Part shown: positions 1-11,450 of the stretch, piece after piece | How positions within the stretch are numbered: position 1 is the stretch's first letter | How the letters are laid out: every line of letters starts with the position of its first letter | From: Sabellastarte sp. h YS-2021 | Taxonomy: Eukaryota > Annelida > Polychaeta > Sabellida > Sabellidae | DNA: 64,000 nt | Direction of reading: 5' to 3' | Assembly: GCA_964017235.1 (NCBI GenBank) | Contig: OZ024938.1 | Span: forward strand, 7,989,454 to 8,053,453 | Program-made: the position numbers and the translations under genes | Notes under the pieces: model-generated | Database searches by the model: none | What the model was told of the DNA's origin: nothing | Seen by the model: only the letters and a program-made list of their open reading frames with translations

Positions 1-367
1 AAATCCTTGTCTTTTTTCCCCTTAACTTTCTAGGTTACTGTATAACTACCTTTATGATAAAGGGGAGTTTTGGTGGTCTGACTATTTGAAAAAAAATAAC
101 ATTCTTGGACCTCTTTTCATCCATACCATATCATTTATACCACCATACTTCATTCTTTGAAATTTATAGTATATTCAGTTGATATGTCTTCAAACCCAAT
201 GAAAACTTATATGGTGCATGTGTCACAATATCTGTACAAAAAGTGGCAAATCAGTGGTATGGGAAGTTACTAGAAATGTTTCAAACTGGACACCTATATG
301 TTCTATGTTCTATTTTTGGCTTATCTTTCAATAAGAAATAATTTTAATATTCTATTAAAAAACTTAA
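1..367. other. No feature seen
   Basis: AT-rich sequence with no open frame, repeat border or RNA gene that I can support. Confidence 0.4.
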
Positions 368-395
368 GTGTGTGTGTGTCCTAGAAAATCATCAC

Positions 396-433
<38 letters not shown>

Positions 434-452
434 GGGGGGTGGGGGGGGGGGA
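368..452. repeat. (GT)n microsatellite with poly-G tract
   Basis: A short GT run at about 368-379, a longer pure GT run at about 398-430 and then G9-T-G11 to about 451. It is simple sequence; both small open frames crossing it are repeat artefacts. Confidence 0.9.
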
Positions 453-1794
453 ATTTCCAACAGGAGATGATTTCCTAGGAAATCTTCCCCCTGGGGGTGC
501 AGTGCAATATCCCTTGGAAGTCCTCCTTTTAGTGAGACACGGGCTCTTGTTTTTCGTGACACAAACATTGACGAAGCAACCTTTTACCATTTACAACCTT
601 ACTTGCACTACTTATTCTTGACAGTGACAACTCACCCTAGAATTGATTAATGTTCCTACAGAGAGCTGATGTTATTGTTCTGAAGAGTCTTCAGAACTTG
701 CGTAACTTTTCTTCTTCTTGGTCATGTGGTTGCCATGCTTACTGTGACTCGACTTGCGGCGGATTTTATGAGCTGAAAATGAGAAGAAAATCATTGAATT
801 ATTCCACTGAAGTTTCAAATACATATTTCAAAATAATAAGTAAATTGATAATAATACAAGCTTCAACTTTAAGTGCTATAAAACATATAAATTTTAAAAC
901 AGTTTTTATGTTTCTGTATTTTATTAAGTCATTTAAATTATCCTCATCAAAATACATATTTCATTAAAAAAATAATTAAATTAAAAACTACTAATTGTCA
1001 TTTAATTTATAAAATGTTAAAAAACAATTAAGTTTAAAAGATTTAACTGTCAATAATTACTACTCGTATAAAAAGAAGAGACACAGAACTTTGGTTGACG
1101 AATTTATACACTTTATGAAATTGTGAAAAATAATAATTTAGTTTAATTAAAAACATAAAGTTGTCAAAAAACAAGATTTATTTTAAAATGTACAATTAAT
1201 TAGAGTTAACAATATAATGCAATAGAGTATTTGTATACAATACATTATATTAAAAAATTGCTAAACATTTAAGGCACAGGATTTCTTTTACTTTTATCAG
1301 TTTTATTTCATCCTGGGTTTACAGAAGCAGACAGGACTTTTCATTTCAAAAGTTTTAACAAGACAAAACACATGAAACATATAATTTTAACAGTTGATAG
1401 TGACATCAAAAACATTTTCTTGCAGAGAAATTTGCTAACCAGGAAGTAAAAGATAAAATCCATGTGAAAAAAATTCATATTTTCAAAACATTATCCAAAT
1501 CCACTTCTTTCCTTGTCAATATGAAGGTGTGATACCATATCCAATACAACTTTGCAATATCTTGGCTTACAAATTGATGAAATGGTTGACATCCAGATTT
1601 CCTATGGGCAAATCTTTACCCTGGAATTGTCCTGGCACGTTAGTTCTTGCCTGCCAATGCGTGTGGTCTACAAGGTTTTATTATTAACCAGGAACCACAA
1701 TGGACCAAAATTGTGAGGCATACCGAACAGCACATATAATTTTTAATGTTACCCAAAGCTGCTTTCGATGCATATAATGAGCATTAAAATATTC
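453..1794. other. AT-rich non-coding stretch
   Basis: An open frame of about 105 codons (650-967, plus) begins near an acceptor-like TTCCTACAG but turns into low-complexity AT-rich sequence and matches nothing I recognise. The remainder is very AT-rich. Nothing else supportable. Confidence 0.4.
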
Positions 1795-1799
1795 ATAAA

Positions 1800-1925
1800 T
1801 AAGTTACCTCCACCTCAGAGAGCACACACCTCCACCAAGCCCAATTACCTATGATAGTACAATGACACAAAATATTCTCAGAGGTTGGAGGCGAGAACTC
1901 TAACCGCTACACCACCAAGCCCCCT
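1800..1925 (-). repeat. tRNA-like SINE remnant(s)
   Basis: Read on the minus strand, 1925-1870 gives GGTGGTGTAGCGGTTAGAG and a following pyrimidine-rich loop, like a tRNA D-arm/A box. A related piece (CTTGGTGGAGGTG) lies at 1840-1800. No convincing B box, so this is a fragment or a chance tRNA-like match. Confidence 0.35.
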
Positions 1926-2755
1926 CATAAACCCTTAGGTGGAGGTAATGCAATCATAATTATTTTGTATGTCTTAATGACTTTGTGAACTATCATGAAA
2001 ATACACTGGCTTCTGTTTCTTTTTTTTCTGTATCGTATTGTTTTTGAAAGGTGGAACCACTTATCAATCGATATTGAACTATCGATTCATAGTGGATTTG
2101 ATGTAACTCAAAATGGTGTAAGTACAATATTGCAAGAAGCACAGTAAGGAATCTAAAATTTGCCACATATCTGAAATTCCTCACATGTGGAATTACTAAT
2201 AAATGAATTGAGGCGACATTTGTTGAATGTACAGTAAATCAAGGCTTTATGAACCAAAAAATACCAAGTTAAAGACAAAACATCACTTTCTTCATAGAAT
2301 TAACAAAGGTTTTTAAGAGGTGGTGAATTTTACAGTCCTGGCAAATTTTAGATTTCCTTACTCTACTAGTTTCTAAACCTCAATAATTAATTGTGCAAAA
2401 TACAAAAACTAAAAGTTCCACTGACAAAAAGTGGTCACAACTATAGCTTAATGTAATGCACAGTTTCACACTTTCAAAGGTAATGACCAGGATAATAAGA
2501 ACCTAACATTCTTCTGTGAACGTGTTCCAAAATCTGGTTGCACCATTACTTTATACCTGATTCTTCCTTTTATAATAGCCTATTTACAAACTATGTGCCT
2601 CGACCTAAACAAAAATAATACAACTGTTCCTGCAGCTTGACAAGTATCTAGACATGTGCTATAATCTTTAATTTGTACTTTATTTGCACTATTATTTGTT
2701 GAATTTCCTCTCAATTGGGCAGGAAATTATGACACAGGTCTAAAAGAGTTTCATT

Positions 2756-2890
2756 GAGTCAAAGTTAGTGTTTTTAATATTGTTCAACAGCCAGTGGTCA
2801 TAGAAGCCAGGTCCCAAACACTGCCACTTATGGGTGGACAAATCAACACCAGGGTGGCAGTCTGTGTGATTTGATGCCAAACCTGCTACC
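2756..2890 (-). mobile_element. SINE copy, diverged
   Basis: Matches the copies at 13765 and 19640 in order: AAAGTT, a TTCAACAGCCA block, GACCTGG-like sequence, CACTGCCACTTATGGG and a TTTGATGCCAAAC block. Same (minus) orientation as the other SINEs in the window. Confidence 0.7.
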
Positions 2891-3925
2891 TATTCGTTAA
2901 TAAAGAGGGGTTGAAACAGTACATGTGTTTGGGATCATCATAGAAACTGCAGAGCGCAGAATAAATTTTTGTTAGAGCTTATTCTTAAATTTTTGTTATT
3001 GCACAGATTTTTTAGATATTTTTTTTGAAGAAGTTTGAAAGAACTTTAAATACACCTACTTACCCTGGTCAGGTAAAATAATCCACTGGATGTGGTAGAC
3101 CATCAGAAAAAAAATAAAATCCAAAATCCATGAATCTGGGTCTTTGCATGGCTATAGATTGTCATGAAAAAATATCTTCAGATCTTTCAAGGTCAACTAT
3201 TATACAGAATTACATGAGATTATTGTTTTTTTCCCAACTTGCTTAATAGTCAACTGTATTGTACATATTGGAAGTCTTCTTTGTTTAATGCATACTGTGG
3301 AAGGTTGTCATACTATACAAATTAATTTTTTATTATTTGATTATGCTGTGTGCACAAATTGTGTCATGGTTTCCAGTGCATGTATTTGTGGCTTCTGTTT
3401 TCTATAAGTGACTCTTGCATCTAAAATTATATTGTTTTGTAAAAAACCCAACAAAATGGCATTCCCTTGTGTGGTGCACTGGTTTATAGCTGTTATATTC
3501 GAATTCATATAGTTTAGCACACATTTTAAAAGATCAGGAGTTTTCTTATCCCTTTCAAAAGCTTTTGACACAATTTTAGTGCTTATATTATGAACAAGCT
3601 GCAATTACTGGTTACATCACCAATAAAATTCTACACCGGTAATTTATATGCCTGTTGTGTATTTGGTGGTTCCTTTTTCCCCGACTGTGGCTCGACCATT
3701 GTTGATTTTGAAGTCGGGACCAAAATGGTAATAATATTTTATGTCCAGAAGCAAAACTGGGTAGGTCAATAAAAGGCAGGAGTATTAAGTTGATAACTCT
3801 CCTTCCTGACTCCCAATGTCAAGACCTTCAGCTCAACTTAGCCACATTACATTGAGTCAAATTGAAGAGAGGTCCGGCCACACTCAAACCATATCCTATT
3901 TCCAATACGTTAAATGTTTTCACTG
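2891..3925. other. Non-coding stretch
   Basis: A minus-strand open frame of 87 codons (3604-3341) has no recognisable domain and no splice context. Nothing else identified. Confidence 0.35.
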
Positions 3926-3929
3926 CTAG

Positions 3930-5510
3930 GCCTTATCATACGGAAATCGTTTAGGTCACTACCATCTCATACTCCCACCAGTCCGATGTGTCACTGACCA
4001 ACATTTCTCATTACTAATAAGGAATGCAGTGATATTCTACTGCACTCAATCACAAAGTTAAGTGTTAATTTATCAAGGGACATGTGCCTGATGGTTTCAA
4101 AACCGCCATGGTTACTCCTCTTATAAGGAATGCTTCTCTTCCAGCCGATGACATAAGAAACTATCATCCTGTATCTGGTCCTAGTTTTATATCAAAACTT
4201 GTTTAACATGTGGCTGCTAAAAGCAGTTATTAAACATATCCTTGTCCATGACTTAGACAACGTATAGCAGTTTGCATATAAAACAGCATCATTTGACCGA
4301 GCTCTATTGTCCATAAAATTAAGTTCACTTATTCTTATCAAGAGTTAAACCTACTGCCTTGGCCTTGCCTGAGCTATCTGCTGCCTTTGGCACCACTGAT
4401 CATTCCACTCTTCTCAACTGTCTTCAGACCTGATTCTGTGTTGGGTGCTCTGTTCTTTAATGGTACACTTCCCACCAGTCTATAAAAATTGGTTCAACTT
4501 GTCTGACCTTTGTAAACTCTTGTAGGTAAGGTTCTTTTTGGCCCTTTGCTGTTTGCACTGTTACACTACTCCCCTTAGCTTGGTGACTGGTAAACACACA
4601 GGTATTAAGCTTCATTTTTATGCCTACAACACCCAACTTCATGTACATTTGTCTACCTTTGAAGAGTTGAATACGTTCTTTAATGATGAAAAACACTGGA
4701 TGGCAACCAGTAAACTCAAAATCAATCCTGACTAAGACTGAGTTTATACATGTTTGTGCAAAAAGACAAGATATATGTTCAAAGCATGTTTCCCAAGTGA
4801 CATGTTGTGTAGTCCTCTGCCCAGCTGAGTTAGTCAAGAACCTTGGCTTGTGGTTCAACTGATATTTCTTTGTCTAAACATGTTCAGTGTCTGCAAAAAT
4901 TATTTTTGCCTTCAGGTCCGTCAGGCAATTTCATAAAGCTTCTATACTTGTGGCCATTGCTCGTCAGTAGTCAGCTGGAATACTGTAATACACTTTTCAG
5001 GAGACTCTTAAGTCAGATCTACATAAATTACAATGTATCCGAAAGAGTGCAACTAGAATTAAACAATAGCAGACACCCCAGTAAAACTCCATTGGCTTCC
5101 TGTTGAATATCGCGGTTTTAAGCTGAGCCACACTTCTTTACAGGTTTCTTCACACTGATTTTACCCAAGTACTTTTCTCCATATCTTACAATTCTAATAG
5201 TAGTTATTATAGTACCAGCATCAAAATGCTTGTAATAATCACTGTTGCACCATAGTTTCATCCAAGTACTCAAACGTCTATCAAGAGTTTGGTTATAGTT
5301 CTGCTTTTGATGCTGCCACCATGTGAAATGCTCTTCCTGATGAGATCGGAGTCTCTGCCTCTATTGCCTTTTTCAGAAAGTAGCTTAAATCCTACCTCCC
5401 TACGAAGGTATACCCACCTTATAAGCTTAGTCTCAATATCCCTCTCATTTTCTTGATCCTTTCTTTCCCAGGACACTTATATTGGTCCACCGTTTTGGTT
5501 ATGTTGCACC
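3930..5510 (+). pseudogene. Decayed non-LTR retrotransposon (Jockey/CR1-like) reverse transcriptase
   Basis: Fragments in several plus-strand frames follow the order of a LINE ORF2: FKTAMVTPLIRN and DDIRNYHPVS (near 4090-4180), LSAAFGTTDHSTLLNCLQT (near 4375), FGPLLFAL, LHFYAYNTQLHVHLS where the catalytic YADD has become YAYN (near 4610), KLKINPD, SQLEYCNTLF (near 4970), TPLHWLPVEYR and a C-terminal NALPDEIG-FFRK-LKSYL block near 5320. Stops and frameshifts are numerous, so it is dead. The 5' part (endonuclease) is missing. Confidence 0.88.
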
Positions 5511-6030
5511 TCAGAATCCCCTTGTAATGAGATTAAGAGCTACAAAAGTCAAATTGGATTTTGGTTAATTGTTTACTGCCCCCAACTGTGATCAAACTGA
5601 CTTGTTACAATCTTGCCATCTTGTGAGTATTATTTTTATTGCATATTACAAAAGCCCATGATTCCTTCAACATGTCTATTGGAATTGAGATTGTATTAAA
5701 ATCATATTGGATATGGTCAAAGGTGCTCGAGATTTCAACTTCACTAAGGATAGTCTCCTAAAACAATTGTGTAGTTTCTACTGATTGCGATACACAGAAT
5801 TTTCTTGCCTTATTTGGTAAACTTTTGTGCTTGAATATGGAACCAGGCCTTAATTCACATGAAACCAATGCTTCCGTCATAATTAACCTGCTTATTTGTT
5901 TACTGTGATATCTAGATTACTTATTCATTTTTTTATTCTATATTTTTTGTTACAATAAATTTGAAAATTACAAGAGATGACTTAAGTAGCACAGAACCAT
6001 AATTGAGTGTTTGTAAATTGGAATAGAACT
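5511..6030. other. Non-coding stretch
   Basis: AT-rich sequence between the LINE remnant and the next element; nothing identified. Confidence 0.4.
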
Positions 6031-6034
6031 GAAA

Positions 6035-7158
6035 AAATAGCATCAGAGATGCCCGTACCCCACAGCCTGGGGAAATAGTTTTCAACACGATGAAATATAG
6101 AAGCAGTGAAAGAGTACAAAGATCTGGATACTTTCAGAGCAGTGTCAGTTATATAAAGCTCCAAATAATGTTTAAGTAGAGAAAATAACATCTAAAAGAA
6201 AGAAAATGTATGTAAAGAAAAAGTATTAAATCAAAGACATTTCAATAGCAAGATGACAGCATTTATCAGTAAACTAAAAATTACAAAGCTATAAATTTTA
6301 TTAATTTGAGTATAGCTGTCAATGGAAATAGCACAATTATACAAAAGTACATAAACTAATCAGTTGCAGCAATCTATATATCATTGTCACAAGAGAAACA
6401 TGTCATAAATCTTGCAGGTGAACACACTTTGGCAGAGCCAATGCTAAAGGTCACACCATGATGCACACCTACACCCCACAACCAATGTCCCTACCAAGTG
6501 TCAACCTCCTACACCTTACCAAATTCAATAAATAAGCTCGGACAAGATTTTCAAACTCATGGTCACTACGACTAGGTCAAATCAAGACTACACCATGATG
6601 CACACCTACAACTCCCAACCAATGTCCCTACCAAGTATCAACTCCAAGATTTTATAGGTCACGGTCACTACAGCAAGGTCAAATCAAGGTCACACCATGA
6701 TGTTGCACACCTACAACCCCCAACCAATGTCCCCACCAAGTATCAACTCCTATACCTTACAGTTTCCAAGATATAGCCCGGACAAGTAAAGGTCAAGGTC
6801 ACTACGGCAAAGTCAAATCAAGGTCACACCATGACGTTGCACACTTACAACACCTAACTAATGTCCCCACCAAGTATCAACTTCCACCACCTTACGATTG
6901 CCAAGATATAGCCCGAACAAGATTTTCAATCTCATTGACACTGCGGCAAGGTCAAAATTCAAATCAAGGTCACACCATAACGTTGCACACCTACACCCCC
7001 GACCAATGTCCCTACCAAGTCTGAACTTCCTACACCTTACGATTGTGAGATACAGCCCGGACAAACTTTTTCCCTGACGCCTGACCGCCCATCCGGACAC
7101 AGTGGACACCATGGATAAAAATAATACCCAGACAGCCCTTAAGGGCTGTGGGGTAAAA
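6035..7158 (+). mobile_element. Hairpin-capped minisatellite element, family Y, uninterrupted copy (Y1)
   Basis: A 5' hairpin GCATCAGAGATGC (6040-6052) is followed at once by the subterminal motif TACCCCACAGCC (6056-6067) and a unique leader to about 6440. Five or so core units of 105-145 bp follow (AAGGTCACACCATGATG..TTGCACACCTAC..ACCAATGTCC..AAGTAT), each ending near GAGATA(T/C)AGCCCGGACAAG. A fixed tail (CCATCCGGACACA..) leads to the 3' hairpin CAGCCCTTAAGGGCTG (7133-7148), whose arm repeats the 5' motif inverted (GGGCTGTGGGGTA). No coding capacity. The layout resembles Helentron/HINE or mollusc pearl-type elements; assignment is inference. Confidence 0.82.
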
Positions 7159-7162
7159 AAAA

Positions 7163-8225
7163 CTAGACCTACGCATCGGAGAACCGATGCAAATTTGTAT
7201 CCACCAGAAAGACAACTCACCAAAGCCAGTGAACCATCATTTGACCTTGAAGGAGGGGCCAAAGGTCAAATCTGACATCAGAAGATTGCCAGCCCATGAT
7301 ATCCTACAAGTTGGTTTCACAATGCAAACCTCTAGGATCAATAATAAACGAGTTATAACCACTTCTAAGTTTTGCTATCCTCGTTTGACCTTGTAGGAGG
7401 GGCTTGAGGTCCAATTGGAACACATCAGAAGATTCCTAGCCCATTATTTCCTATAACTTGGTTTCACATTGAATATCTCTAGGACCAATAATATGAGGTT
7501 ATAAACACTTTTAAAGTTTGGCGGTCCTCATTTGACCTTGAAGGAAGGGTCCAAGGCCAAATGTGACCACATCAAAAGATTCAAAGCCCATGATTTCCTA
7601 TAAGTTGGTTTTACATTGCAAACCTCAATAATACACGAGTTATAAGCACTTTTAAGCTTTGCTATCTTTGATCTTGAAGGAGGAGCCCAAAGTCAAATCT
7701 GAACACACCAAAGATTCCCAGCCCATGATTTTGTACATGTTAGTTTCACATTGCAAACCTCTGAGACCAATAATAAGCATGTTATAAGCACTTTTAAGTT
7801 TGGGTATCCTGGTTTGACTTTGAAGGAGGGGTCCAAGGTCAAATCTGACCGCATCAGAAGATTCTCGGGCCATGATTTCCTATAGGTTGGTTTCACATTG
7901 CACACCTCTAGGACCAATAATAAGGAAGATATAGGCACCTTTAAAGTTCGCTATGTGGGGTAATTTGCAACTCCGTGGATGACCTTGAATTAAGAGCTTC
8001 AAGGTCAAATTTCTGCAAGGTGGTTGAGGATATGTATATCTGTTATACATATCACCTATGAAGAGATTCAACCTTCTACCCGAGGACCAGCCAGTAGAAA
8101 AAGCTAAGCTGGTGTAGTTTTCCTCTGAGAGTGTTAATGCCGAAAATCTCCCTATGCATTGTAGCCGCAGCGGCGTAGGGAACGCTAAACCAAAGTATCC
8201 ACCGGATTCCTCAGGTGGATACAAT
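7163..8225 (+). mobile_element. Hairpin-capped minisatellite element, family Z (Z0)
   Basis: Abuts the end of Y1. It begins CTAGACC, then the 5' hairpin GCATCGGAGAACCGATGC (7173-7190) and subterminal motif GTATCCACC (7197-7205). The core at about 7225-7975 has five to six units of about 135 bp (TTTGACCTTGAAGGAGGGG..CCCATGATTTCCTATA..CCAATAATAAG..). The tail at about 7980-8190 leads to the 3' hairpin with GTATCCACC and GGTGGATAC arms (8195-8222). Non-coding; the overlapping small open frames are core-repeat readings. Confidence 0.8.
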
Positions 8226-10032
8226 GAAGTATTACTAAACATGAATAATACACAAAACAAGTTAATGTCATCTCTTTGTAAAATGCACTCAGATAACCAT
8301 GCATATTTTCTATTTGACCCAGCAGAGAAATCAATAGAGTACACATTTTATTAACTCAAGAAGTTCTATTCTCAACTCTTCATGTTTTAAGGCACTTAAC
8401 CATAAACGATGTGCGAGACATTACATTAAGACATTAATTTTGTACTGCAGGTGTTTTTATAAAGATTTGTGCACTGTGAGCTGTCATAATACACAGCTTT
8501 CTTTTCATATCCTATGTACTGTGTAATTTGAATTTTATGTACCATCTTATGTTTCATTACATGCATTCTGAGATGTGCATGACTTTTTTTAATGTTGTGG
8601 TTTTGTTACTCTAAATATCAATTTTTTGTTGCTATATAGTTTTGAAAATGCTTTCAAGTGCACAGTAATATTATGTCTTATGACTATTTGTCCACAATAT
8701 AGAATCTATTGGTTTTTCTATGTTTATTTGCACATTCATTCTTATCTATCAACTACTTTGTCTTATTCAAAACTTTCGGATTTCCTTCTTTCGACTACAA
8801 CACTCAGAAATCCCACAATTTTTCCCAAGTCATTCAGCCAACTTTCTGGAAATCTTTTCCTCTTCATACACGAACTAGTCACTCATGAACATCCTGCAGG
8901 AAGCATCTTAAGACTCGCTTTGCAACTCAACTTTCCCTCCTTATGATCTTCCTTTCATTTACATCCACAATCCTGAATTACTGACCTAGAATGCTGTCAA
9001 CTATCTCAAACAAATTTTGTTTGTCGATGCTTTTGTTAGTTTGGCACACAGTTTCCCTGTGTGGGGAAGATATTGTGCCTGCTATGCAGTTAGAGAAGAT
9101 TTTCAAAGCTTTTCTACCTGACAGTTGGCTTAATGAACTTGAATCCATTATTTCATACTTCATGGAACTTTCATGCTTGTCGCACTAACTAAAGAAAATC
9201 CACGAAGTGGCATACAAACATCTCTAGATGATCAATAAAAATGTTTCTCTGTGACATCAATAGGGTTGTAAGGGAATGCAGCAATAAAAAAGACTGCCAA
9301 AGGTTTCCTTAGCATCCAGAAATATTTTAAAAATACTTAAAAATCCATCAGTCATCTACAATTCTAAGTATTTTAGAAATACTTAGATATGCATCAATCA
9401 TCTACATTGAACCATATATCATTCCTGCATCTAGCTCAGAATATGTTTTTCTTTTTAATGGCCAGGTAAGATCAGAAAAAAATGGCATTTCTATTTAAAG
9501 GTGTATATTCATATTTAAAAGTGTTCTAATTTTACTTTCCCTGCATTGACAACAGATATATTGTTTCAATTCTCACAATTCGGGCCAAAACATGTAGATG
9601 GGGTTTATGGCGTTGTCTGTTTTTTGCTTTTTTTATCAAAACAACATGCGAGAAGTAATTATTTTATTTTGATTGACAAATTTAGTTCATTGGCAAGCTT
9701 TGTATGTTATCACCTTTCTTGGTGGACTCGCATTGTCTGATACGAAGATTGTTCAACAAAAAAAATTCATTTGTGGCCTTATTTAGATAAATGTCTTTAC
9801 TTGAACATATGGTACAGTTTATAGGAAGTAAAAATATTGTCAATTTGTTATTTATGCACAATACTATCAGTTTCAGTGAACTTTTGACATTTAACAAAAA
9901 ATCTGAATGTATACCTTTAACTTTTGGTCAATTTTTCCCTAAACTTAAGATCTGAAATTAATGATATTTCAAGTCGTAACACTGTGATCACACCACAAAA
10001 GCAGTTTCAGTGGAGAATGGAAATACTTGAAA
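8226..10032. other. Non-coding stretch with a small local duplication
   Basis: AT-rich. About 40 bp around 9327-9408 are present twice in tandem, diverged (AAATACTTA..CATCA(G/A)TCATCTACA). The open frame at 8626-8946 (plus) shows no domain. Nothing else identified. Confidence 0.4.
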
Positions 10033-11450
10033 CTAGACCAAGGATGCACCTGTGGCAAGATGCAAGATGTATGCACTGGAAAAGTCCAACTAACATGGTT
10101 TTGAAGATAAACAGCATTTTTTCAAGATGGTGTCTGAAATTAAGAAAATTCTAAACTATTCACAGGAATTAAAATAGTCCTTACTTTCCAGTGGGGTCAA
10201 TGTTTGCTTGAAATTGCTGTATGTGTTATAGGTTTCGAGATAAATGACATTTTCCCTCTCTGCAAAACTTCAAGATGGCAGCCAAAATTTGGAAAAGCTT
10301 CGATTTTTCAAAGCTCGTAGAGGAGTAGTCCTTGGTTCCCAGGGGACCAAAATTTACCCGAAGTCACTCTATCTCTTACAGTTTTCAAGATAAATGACAT
10401 TTTCCACCTCAGCTAAAATTCAAGAAGGCGACCAAATTTCAGAAAAGTCTAAATTTTCCGAGGTCAGAGAGGAATAATCCTTAGTAACCCGGGGGTCCAA
10501 TATTTGCCCTTACGGTTTTCAAGATAAACAACATTTTCCATTTCCATAAAAATTCAAAATGGCGGCTAAAATTCAAAGTCTAAATTTTTCAGAGGTCACA
10601 GAAGAGTACCCCTTAGTATCCTGGGTGTCCAATATTTGCCTGAAATCTCTCTATATCTTAAAGTTTTCAGATAAATAACATTTTCCGGTGGCTCTGAAAT
10701 TTATGATGGCAGCCAAAATTCGGAAAAGATAGCTTGATTTGATATCCCAAACCTCTAGGAGCAACCATCAGCAAATTATAAGCACTTTTAATTTTGGCTA
10801 TCCTTGTTTGACCTTAAAGGAAGGGCCCAAGGTCAAATCTGAACACATCACAAGATTCCTAGCTCTTGATTTCTTATATGTTGGTTTCACATTGAAAACC
10901 TCTGGGACCAATAATAAGCGAGTTATAAGCACTTTTAACTTGGCTATCCTCTTTTGACCTTTGTCAAATCTGATCATATCAGAAGATGCCCAGTCCATGA
11001 TTTCCTAGAGGTTGGATTCACATGGCAATACCAATAATAAGGGAGATATAGGCTCTTTTAAGTTCGCTAGGTGGGTGGTTTGGTACACCGTGGATGACCT
11101 TGAGTGAAGAGCTTCAAGGTCAAATGTCAGCATGCTTGTAGAGGACGTATATATATTATACATAACCGCTATGAAGAGATTCAACCTTCTAGTGATGAGA
11201 ACCTAATCGCAGAAAAGATAATTTTCAAAGAAATGCCCAGGGCAGCCATTTTGTTTTGTAGAATGAGGCAAATTTCAGTCCCAAAGAAGCTTACCTACCA
11301 ATAAAGATATCCTGCAAATTTGGTGAAGCTAGCTAGTCGTTTTCCACTGAGACCGTTAACATCGAAAGGGACTCTACCTGCGGTGGCAGTGGCATAGTGA
11401 ATGGCTGAACGCTAAACCAAAGTACCCATCGGATGTATCCAGTGGATACA
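10033..11450 (+). mobile_element. Hairpin-capped minisatellite element, family Z (Z1), mosaic core
   Basis: Starts CTAGACC with the 5' hairpin GCACCTGTGGCAAGATGC (10046-10063). The core has two blocks: about 10160-10735 with units of about 146 bp (GATAAATGACATTTTCC..TCAAGATGGC(A/G)GCCAAAAT), and 10740-11060 with the same 135-bp unit as Z0. The tail at 11060-11430 matches Z0 (TATGAAGAGATTCAACCTTCTA, GAACGCTAAACCAAAGTA). It ends with the 17-nt hairpin TGTATCCAGTGGATACA (11434-11450). Confidence 0.8.

Noticed and set aside
3341-3604. 87-codon minus-strand open frame
   Set aside because: Looks mildly protein-like but has no motif, no splice signals and lies between repeat remnants.
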